A DNA stretch of 64,000 nt from Actinoplanes philippinensis (GTDB lineage Bacteria > Actinomycetota > Actinomycetes > Mycobacteriales > Micromonosporaceae), in contig NZ_FONV01000013.1 of the NCBI RefSeq assembly GCF_900113015.1, positions 248,001 through 312,000 of the forward strand, written 5' to 3'. This document shows positions 58,351 to 64,000 of this stretch, piece by piece. How positions within the stretch are numbered: position 1 is the stretch's first letter; every line of letters starts with the position of its first letter. Under the pieces are notes generated by a model, which saw only the letters and a list, made by a program, of their open reading frames with translations, searched no databases and was not told the DNA's origin. The position numbers were made by a program, and so were the translations under genes.

Positions 58351-59913
58351 TCAACGATTGTCGTCCTTCGGCGGCTTGCTCAGCTTGTTGAAGTCGAGTT
58401 TCGGCAGCTTGAAGCCCGGCGGCACGCCCTGGCCCCCACCGAGCGCGCCCGGGTCGAGCCCCGGCGGCAACTGCGGCATGCCCCCCGGGAAGCCGCCCGG
58501 CATCCCCCCGGGACGCCCACCGACCCGCGGCCGGTTGCCGCCGCCCTTGGCGCCCTTGCGCTTGTTCTTCGAGCTCTTGGTCGCGCTGCGACGGCCGCCC
58601 GGCAGGCCCATCATGCCGCTCATCTGCTTCATCATCTTCTGCGCGTCGGTGAAGCGATTGAGCAGCTGATTGACGTCCATGACGGTGACGCCGGAGCCGT
58701 TGGCGATCCGCAACCGGCGGGAGCCGTTGATGATCTTCGGGTTGGTGCGCTCGCCCGGGGTCATCGAGCGGATGATCGCGGTGACCCGGTCGAAGTGGCT
58801 GTCGTCGAGCTCGTCGAGCTGGCCCTTGAGCTGCCCCATGCCGGGCATCATGCCGATGATGTTGGCGATCGGGCCCATCCGGCGGACCGCGATCAGCTGG
58901 TCCAGGAAGTCCTCCAACGTGAACTGCTCGCCACCGAGCAGCTTGTTGGTCATCTTCTCCTTCTGATCCTCGTCGAAGGCCTGCTCGGCCTGCTCGATGA
59001 GGGTCAGGAGGTCGCCCATGTCGAGGATCCGGCCGGCCATCCGGTCAGGGTGGAAGACGTCGAAGTCCTCCAGTTTCTCACCGGTCGAGGCGAAGAGGAT
59101 GGGCTGGCCGGTGACGTGCCGGACGGAGAGCGCGGCGCCACCGCGGGCGTCACCGTCGAGCTTGGAGAGCACCACACCGGTGATGCCGACGCCGTCCCGG
59201 AACGCCTCGGCGGTACGCACCGCGTCCTGGCCGACCATGGCGTCGATGACGAAGATGACCTCGTCCGGATCGACGGCGGCGCGGATGTCGGCGGCCTGCT
59301 GCATCATCTCGGCGTCGATGCCGAGCCGGCCGGCGGTGTCGACGATGACGATGTCCTTCGCCGTCCGCTTCGCGTGCTCGATCGAGTCGCGGGCCACCTG
59401 GACCGGGTCGCCGACGCCGTTGCCCGGCTGCGGGGCGTAGACGTCCACCCCGGCGCGCTGGGCGAGCACCTGCAGCTGGTTGACAGCGTTGGGGCGCTGC
59501 AGGTCACAGGCGACGAGCAGGGGCTGGTGACCCTGGTTCTTGAGCCAGCGGGACAGCTTGCCGGCGAGCGTCGTCTTACCCGAGCCCTGGAGGCCGGCCA
59601 GCATGATCACGGTCGGCGGCTGCTTGGCGAACTGCAGCCGCCGCCCCTCGCCGCCGAGGACCTGGATCAGCTCCTCGTTGACGATCTTGATGATCTGCTG
59701 GGCCGGGTTGAGGGCCTGGGAGACCTCGGCGCCCCGGGCCCTCTCCCGCAGGCTGGCGATGAACGCCTTGACCACGGGCAGCGCGACATCCGCCTCCAGC
59801 AGCGCGAGACGGATCTCGCGCGCGGTGGCGTCGATGTCGGCATCAGTGAGCTTGCCCTTGCCGCGGAGCTTGCCGAAGATCCCGGAGAGGCGGTCACTCA
59901 AAGTGTCAAACAC
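58351..59913 (-). CDS. ffh: Signal recognition particle GTPase Ffh (SRP54)
   Basis: A 520-residue protein that targets nascent membrane proteins to FtsY. N domain (1-90), G domain with G1 GLQGSGKTT (107-115), IVDTAGRLG and SKLDGDARGGAAL, then the Met-rich M domain (MMKQMSGMMG), which binds 4.5S RNA and signal peptides. The C-terminal 60 residues are a Gly/Pro/Arg-rich tail (GGRPGGMPGGFPGGMP) beyond the usual end. GTG 59913 has GGGAAG 7 nt upstream. Confidence 0.97.
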   Translation of the reverse strand: MFDTLSDRLSGIFGKLRGKGKLTDADIDATAREIRLALLEADVALPVVKAFIASLRERARGAEVSQALNPAQQIIKIVNEELIQVLGGEGRRLQFAKQPPTVIMLAGLQGSGKTTLAGKLSRWLKNQGHQPLLVACDLQRPNAVNQLQVLAQRAGVDVYAPQPGNGVGDPVQVARDSIEHAKRTAKDIVIVDTAGRLGIDAEMMQQAADIRAAVDPDEVIFVIDAMVGQDAVRTAEAFRDGVGITGVVLSKLDGDARGGAALSVRHVTGQPILFASTGEKLEDFDVFHPDRMAGRILDMGDLLTLIEQAEQAFDEDQKEKMTNKLLGGEQFTLEDFLDQLIAVRRMGPIANIIGMMPGMGQLKGQLDELDDSHFDRVTAIIRSMTPGERTNPKIINGSRRLRIANGSGVTVMDVNQLLNRFTDAQKMMKQMSGMMGLPGGRRSATKSSKNKRKGAKGGGNRPRVGGRPGGMPGGFPGGMPQLPPGLDPGALGGGQGVPPGFKLPKLDFNKLSKPPKDDNR

Positions 59914-59977
59914 GGTGCGACTTCCCGTTGGTCTGAATGGTCACGTCGACCGCAAGCCTAGCCGTACCGGCGCTTCC

Positions 59978-60196
59978 TCACCGGTTCCGCATGCGGTAGG
60001 TCCGTGCGGCCGCCTCGATGCGCCGCTGGGTGCGGGTGCCGGGGGCCAGGGAGCGCTTGGCCGCCGCGTAGAGGACGGCGCCGCCGCCGATCACCAGAGC
60101 GCCGAGGAACAGATACCAGAGCAGCGGTCCGAGCAGCCAGCTGGCCACCCAGCCCACCGCGACGAGCCCCACCACGAACGCGATCGCCTTACCCAT
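59978..60196 (-). CDS. Small membrane protein of unknown function
   Basis: 72 residues: MGKAIAFVVGLVAVGWVASW, then a second hydrophobic stretch LLGPLLWYLFLGALVIGGGA, ending in a basic amphipathic helix (KRSLAPGTRTQRRIEAAART). Such two-helix proteins next to ffh are seen in related actinobacteria. ATG 60196 has GGGAGG 6 nt upstream, which sets the start; longer in-frame sequence is not supported. Confidence 0.75.
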   Translation of the reverse strand: MGKAIAFVVGLVAVGWVASWLLGPLLWYLFLGALVIGGGAVLYAAAKRSLAPGTRTQRRIEAAARTYRMRNR

Positions 60197-60425
60197 CGCC
60201 GGCCTCCCGCCGTCGTCTGACATCACCTCTTCCACCATGCCTTTCCGGCGCAACGGCCCGCATCGGCCGAGACCCTTAGCCGTTCCCCTAGGGGTGAGGA
60301 CGGCACGAATCAGCACGGCGGTCGCACAGAAGCCGTATAACGCACTTAAGGGGAATATAGACCGCAACTTCGCTCTGATCCTGGACGTTGAACCCTCGGC
60401 GGATGAGCGGCGAAAGGACGACGGC
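60197..60425 (+). promoter_or_regulatory. Promoter region of the surface-polysaccharide genes
   Basis: No gene is seen between the small membrane protein and the Stealth gene. The segment 60325-60375 is AT-rich and holds TATAAC and TATAGA, candidate -10 boxes on the plus strand. The leader then reaches the ribosome site AAAGGA at 60414. Confidence 0.35.
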
Positions 60426-62177
60426 GTGGCCCTGCGACAGGTCCTGCGGCTGGCCCCGTGGCCGGTCCGACGGCGGATCTTCGAGACGGTCGAGGCGCGT
60501 GTCCTGCCCCGCGTCGCCCCGGAACGGCGCCTCCGGGTGGCCCGCACCTTCATGCCGCTGGGCCCCCGGACCCGCGGCGCCGGCGGGGCCACGCTGCGCG
60601 TACGCACCGCCGAAGGCATCCTGACCGCCCGCACCGACCCGGCCGCCGCCCCCGCCGAGATCCGCCGCCACAACCTGGACCGGACCGTGCGGGCGCTCGA
60701 CGCGGCCGGCGTCGACTGGTTCCGGGTGCCGGTCCGCGCCGCCGGGCGTACCGCCGTCGCCGTCCGCTGCGCCGACCGGGCCGAGGCTCTCGCCGCGCTG
60801 CGCCGGCACGTCGCCGACGACCACGGCTCCCTGCGGGTGACGGTGGCCGGCCGGCGCCGGGCGCCGCGGGTGGTGTCGGTCTGCTGGCCGGTCACCGACC
60901 CCGGCGGCAGCATGGTGCTCGGGCACGACCTGGCGTGCGAGGTCGAGTTCTGGACCGAACGCGACGGCCGGCTGGTGTCGCCGCGCCGCAACCCGGTGGC
61001 CGACTCGATCCCGGCCACCGAGCCGGTCACCGTCGCCGCGGAACCGGTGTTCGGGTCGTTCTGCGCGCCCGGCGACACCACCGGCTACCGCACCCGCCGG
61101 GTCTTCACGTCCGTCGACCCGGATCGTGTCGACTTCCCCATCGACGTGGTCTACACGTGGGTGGACGGCGGCGACCCGGAGTGGCAGCGGCGCAAGACGC
61201 GGGCGCTCGCCGAGAACCCGTGGGTCGGCGAGGTCAACGCGCAGGCGGCCAACGACTCCCGGTTCGCCAGCCGGGACGAGCTGCGCTACTCGCTGCGCGC
61301 CCTGCACTGCTTCGCGCCCTGGGTGCGCCGGGTCTTCCTGGTCACCGACGACCAGACGCCGGCCTGGCTGGACCGGGCCCACCCGCGGCTCACCGTGGTC
61401 GGCCACCGGGAGATCTTCGGCGACACCGGGCGGCTGCCGACCTTCAACTCGCAGGCCATCGAGTCGCGGCTGCACCGGATCCCGGGCCTGGCCGAGCACT
61501 TCCTCTACCTCAACGACGACGTGATCCTGGGGCGGCCGGTCACCCCCGAGATGTTCTTCACCCCCGGCGGGCTGACCAAGTTCTTCGCCTCGGCCGCCCG
61601 GGTCGACACCGCGCCGCGCGGGCCCGCCGACCGGCCCGCCGACTCGGCCGCCAAGAACAACCGGCGGCTCATCCAGGAGACCTTCGGCCGGATGCTGACC
61701 CGCAAGATGATGCACACCCCGCACCCGTCGCGGCGCAGCGTCATCGCCGAGATCGAGGAGCGGTTCACCGACCAGGTCACCGCCACCGCCGGGCACCAGT
61801 TCCGGCACCCCGACGACATCTCGCTGCTCTCCTCGCTGCAGCAGTACTACGCGTACCTCACCGGCCGGGCCGCGCCGGGCCGGATCCGCTACCTCTACAC
61901 CGACCTGTCCGAGCCGGTGACACCGCTGCGGCTGGCGCGTCTGCTGCGCAGCCGGGACGTCGATGCGTTCTGCCTCAACGACGTCGACGTGCACAGCGCC
62001 GCCGTCGCCGACCAGGAAGCGCTGGTCGCCGAGTTCCTGCCGGCCTACCTGCCGTTCACGTCCCCGTTCGAGCTGCAGCACCGCAACGTCCGCACCATCG
62101 CGGCGCCCCGGCAACCGGGCCCCGGCCGGGACGACCGGCCGGTCCCACCCGATGTGGCGCTGCCTCCCGTCGCCTGA
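60426..62177 (+). CDS. Stealth-family sugar-phosphate transferase (capsule/exopolysaccharide phosphotransferase)
   Basis: About 583 residues. The four Stealth regions are in order: CR1 IDVVYTWVDGGDPEW (near 238), CR2 SRFASRDELRYSLRALHCFA then RRVFLVTDDQTPAW, CR3 KNNRRLIQETFGRMLTRKMM followed by HTPHP, and CR4 in the region SEPVTPLRLARLL to FCLNDVD. Such enzymes transfer hexose-1-phosphate units from nucleotide sugars to make phosphoglycan chains. The N-terminal 230 residues are specific to actinobacterial members. GTG 60426 has AAGGA 7 nt upstream; a longer frame reaches 60237 without a ribosome site. It is followed by a nucleotide-sugar dehydrogenase. Confidence 0.9.
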   Translation: MALRQVLRLAPWPVRRRIFETVEARVLPRVAPERRLRVARTFMPLGPRTRGAGGATLRVRTAEGILTARTDPAAAPAEIRRHNLDRTVRALDAAGVDWFRVPVRAAGRTAVAVRCADRAEALAALRRHVADDHGSLRVTVAGRRRAPRVVSVCWPVTDPGGSMVLGHDLACEVEFWTERDGRLVSPRRNPVADSIPATEPVTVAAEPVFGSFCAPGDTTGYRTRRVFTSVDPDRVDFPIDVVYTWVDGGDPEWQRRKTRALAENPWVGEVNAQAANDSRFASRDELRYSLRALHCFAPWVRRVFLVTDDQTPAWLDRAHPRLTVVGHREIFGDTGRLPTFNSQAIESRLHRIPGLAEHFLYLNDDVILGRPVTPEMFFTPGGLTKFFASAARVDTAPRGPADRPADSAAKNNRRLIQETFGRMLTRKMMHTPHPSRRSVIAEIEERFTDQVTATAGHQFRHPDDISLLSSLQQYYAYLTGRAAPGRIRYLYTDLSEPVTPLRLARLLRSRDVDAFCLNDVDVHSAAVADQEALVAEFLPAYLPFTSPFELQHRNVRTIAAPRQPGPGRDDRPVPPDVALPPVA

Positions 62178-62201
62178 CCTTTCCGTACGAAGGAGACTCC
62201 C

Positions 62202-63464
62202 TTGACCTACGACGTCGTCATCCTCGGCCTCGGTTATGTCGGGCTGCCGCTGGCTCAGCAGGCGATCCGGGCCGGCATGTCGGTCCTCGGCTTCGACATC
62301 GACGAGACGGTGGTCCGGTCGCTCGCCGCCGGCCGCTCCCACGTGGACGACCTGAGCGACGCCGACGTGGCCGAGATGGTGGCCGGCGGGTTCCGCCCAA
62401 CCTCCGACGAGACGCTGATCGGGCAGGCCCGGACCGCGGTGATCTGCGTGCCCACACCACTCGCCGAGGGGGACGGGCCGGACCTGCGGGCCGTGCTCGG
62501 CGCCACCTCCGCGGTCGGCCGCAACCTGCGTCCCGGGATGCTCGTCGTGCTGGAGTCGACCACCTACCCGGGCACCACCGACGAGGAGGTCCGGCCCCGG
62601 CTCGAACAGCTCTCCGGGCTCACCGCCGGCATCGACTTCCACCTGGCGTTCTCCCCGGAGCGGATCGACCCCGGCAACGAGGTGTACGGCGCGCACAACA
62701 CCCCCAAGGTGGTCGGCGGGTACACCCCGGCGTGCACCGACCGGGCCGAGGCGTTCTACGGCCGGTTCGTCGAGACGGTCGTGCGGACCCGCTCCACCCG
62801 GGAGGCGGAGACCGCGAAGCTGCTCGAGAACACGTACCGCCACGTCAACATCGCCCTGGTCAACGAGATGGCCCGGTTCTGCCACGAGCTCGACATCGAC
62901 CTGTGGGACGTGATCCACGCGGCGTCCACGAAGCCCTTCGGCTTCCAGGCGTTCTACCCCGGCCCGGGCGTCGGCGGCCACTGCATCCCGATCGACCCGA
63001 ACTACCTGTCCCACAACGTGCGCAGCAAGCTCGGCTATCCGTTCCGCTTCGTCGAGCTGGCCCAGGAGATCAACACCACGATGCCGGCGTACGTGGCCCG
63101 CCGCGCCCAGAACCTCCTCAACACCGACGGCCACGCGGTCCGCGGTGCCACCGTCCTGCTGCTCGGCATCACCTACAAGGCCAACATCGCCGACCAGCGC
63201 GAGTCGCCGGCCGCCCCGCTGGCCCGCCAGCTGGCCGCTCTCGGCGCCACCGTCGCCTACCACGACCCGCACGTCACCACCTGGGAGCTCGACGGCGTCC
63301 CGGTCTCCCGCACCGACGATCTGGAGGGCGCCGCCGCCTCCGCCGACCTGGTCATCCTGGTTCAGAACCACCGCGAGTACGACCCGGACCACCTGGCCGG
63401 CATCGCGAAACGCTTCTTCGACACCCGGGGCGTGACGACCGTCCGCGCGGCCCACCGCCTCTGA
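62202..63464 (+). CDS. Nucleotide-sugar dehydrogenase (UDP-glucose/UDP-ManNAc 6-dehydrogenase family)
   Basis: A 420-residue enzyme oxidising a UDP-sugar twice to the uronic acid with NAD. The Rossmann motif ILGLGYVGLPLAQQ is at 7-20; VICVPTPLAEGDGPDL, ENTYRHVNIALVNEMA and the nucleophile Cys261 in GPGVGGHCIPIDPNY are present. The last motif and length favour the WecC/WbpA (UDP-HexNAc) branch over UDP-glucose enzymes, but this is not firm. TTG 62202 has AAGGAG 7 nt upstream. It probably supplies a uronic acid donor for the glycan made by the Stealth protein. Confidence 0.92.
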   Translation: MTYDVVILGLGYVGLPLAQQAIRAGMSVLGFDIDETVVRSLAAGRSHVDDLSDADVAEMVAGGFRPTSDETLIGQARTAVICVPTPLAEGDGPDLRAVLGATSAVGRNLRPGMLVVLESTTYPGTTDEEVRPRLEQLSGLTAGIDFHLAFSPERIDPGNEVYGAHNTPKVVGGYTPACTDRAEAFYGRFVETVVRTRSTREAETAKLLENTYRHVNIALVNEMARFCHELDIDLWDVIHAASTKPFGFQAFYPGPGVGGHCIPIDPNYLSHNVRSKLGYPFRFVELAQEINTTMPAYVARRAQNLLNTDGHAVRGATVLLLGITYKANIADQRESPAAPLARQLAALGATVAYHDPHVTTWELDGVPVSRTDDLEGAAASADLVILVQNHREYDPDHLAGIAKRFFDTRGVTTVRAAHRL

Positions 63465-63671
63465 TCGGCCGGGGCGCCCGTCCGGTACGCCGCTGACCGC
63501 CAAGCGGCCTGTTCCGGGCGGGACAGCGGCGTGGACCGGTGAGCCGGACCACGGACGTCGACGCGCGGGAACGGTGACCACCGCATTCGGCCCGGCGGGC
63601 GCGGTGGAGGCCGGGAGCGGGCAGTCACCTCGCGCGGACAGCCACGGTCGCCCTGCGTGGGCCGTACCGCA
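63465..63671. other. Intergenic gap between convergent genes
   Basis: No gene is seen in 207 bp. A loose inverted repeat GCCGCTG and CAGCGGC (63489-63528) may act as a terminator for the dehydrogenase gene. Confidence 0.35.
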
Positions 63672-64000
63672 TCAGGTGAAGGTCCACCGGGAATGCAGCA
63701 GGTAGTTGAGAACCGGGATCAGCAGGATCGCCACCGCCTGGACCACCGGAAACGGGCCGCCGAGCAGGGAGACCCCGGCCCACAGGACGGCCGCGTTGAG
63801 GCCGAAGGCCGCGGCCGTGACGGTGAGGAACCGCGGCCCGGTGACCGTGTGTGCCGTGCCGGAGCGGAAGACCCACGTGCGTTGCAGCACGTAGGAAACG
63901 GCGATGCTGGCGGCGAAGCCGAGGGACGACGCGAGGACCGCCGGCAGTCCGAGCAGCACGTTGGCGGCCAGGCCGACGGTGAAATGGGTGAGTGCGCTGA
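63672..64000 (-). CDS. GtrA-family membrane protein, 3' part
   Basis: The gene runs off the right end; about 109 codons of its C-terminal part are visible without a family start. Three to four hydrophobic helices and LGFAASIAVSYVLQRTWVFR, then PVLNYLLHSRWTF, are typical of GtrA, a small protein thought to flip polyprenyl-linked sugars. Its presence beside the Stealth and dehydrogenase genes fits an envelope-glycan cluster that continues beyond the window. Confidence 0.8.
   Translation of the reverse strand, partial: SALTHFTVGLAANVLLGLPAVLASSLGFAASIAVSYVLQRTWVFRSGTAHTVTGPRFLTVTAAAFGLNAAVLWAGVSLLGGPFPVVQAVAILLIPVLNYLLHSRWTFT

Noticed and set aside
60288..63581. Minus-strand frame of about 1100 codons opposite the Stealth and dehydrogenase genes
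   Set aside because: The plus strand encodes two clear families with ribosome sites; the antisense frame has no start signal and only low-complexity sequence.

Overview
The window is chromosomal DNA from a very GC-rich actinobacterium. Three things suggest Micromonosporaceae, close to Actinoplanes: GTG/TTG starts, F420-type enzyme families, and gene order that matches the conserved actinobacterial block seen in mycobacteria from the IspG/Rip1/Dxr genes through frr-pyrH-tsf-rpsB to rplS-trmD-rimM-rpsP-ffh. This assignment is inferred from protein families and synteny, not from a database search. No rRNA, tRNA, IS element, prophage or CRISPR array was recognised.

Layout. 0-3.7 kb: the end of a STAS-domain gene, convergent with a very large fused signalling protein (PAS-GAF-histidine kinase-receiver-GAF-PP2C-HATPase). 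3.8-10.4 kb (minus strand): a gamma-glutamylation catabolic operon made of permease, glutamine-synthetase-like ligase, aldehyde dehydrogenase, short-chain dehydrogenase and two tandem gamma-glutamyl hydrolases. 10.4-16.3 kb: a leader region with a possible small ORF and a strong hairpin, a MerR-like regulator, a NarL-type two-component pair, a two-gene ABC exporter and an F420-type oxidoreductase. 16.4-20.1 kb: a PAS hybrid kinase, a PadR regulator with a His/Gly-rich N-terminus and a GNAT acetyltransferase. 20.1-24.4 kb: a repeat-filled gap, then ispG, the site-2 protease gene and dxr. 24.4-29.3 kb: a YcxB-like protein, a BrkB-like membrane protein, a phytoene-desaturase-like FAD enzyme, a metallo-beta-lactamase/Rieske fusion and a DUF2631 protein.

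29.3-36.4 kb (minus strand): a DivIVA-like protein, rlmN, cdsA, frr, pyrH, tsf and rpsB, i.e. translation, nucleotide and phospholipid functions. 36.7-40.3 kb (plus strand): a YraN-like nuclease, a ComM-like AAA protein and dprA, the DNA-uptake/processing set. 40.4-42.8 kb: an accessory patch with an AlpA-like DNA-binding protein divergent from two small unknown genes, about 1 kb of tandem repeats and a PPOX enzyme. 42.9-45.8 kb: xerC with an unusual insert, a class V aminotransferase and an M23 peptidase.

45.8-54.5 kb (minus strand): DUF2469, rnhB, an 18-bp satellite lying exactly between rnhB and a NUDIX gene, two signal peptidases, rplS, trmD, rimM, a KH protein, rpsP, a DUF402 protein and an archaeal-type proS. 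54.6-58.3 kb: a SigE-family sigma factor with a membrane PQQ-repeat partner, an amidohydrolase and a Uma2 protein. 58.3-64 kb: ffh, a small membrane protein, and a surface-polysaccharide group (Stealth phosphotransferase, nucleotide-sugar dehydrogenase, partial GtrA).

Most of the window is ordinary core genome. The unexplained material is in the gaps: a 35-bp-arm palindrome, four separate tandem-repeat tracts, and a satellite that forms an open, RBS-equipped hydrophobic hexapeptide-repeat ORF fitted to single-base precision between two operon genes. Several genes appear to have leaderless starts (a TANNNT-like box 7-8 nt before the initiation codon).
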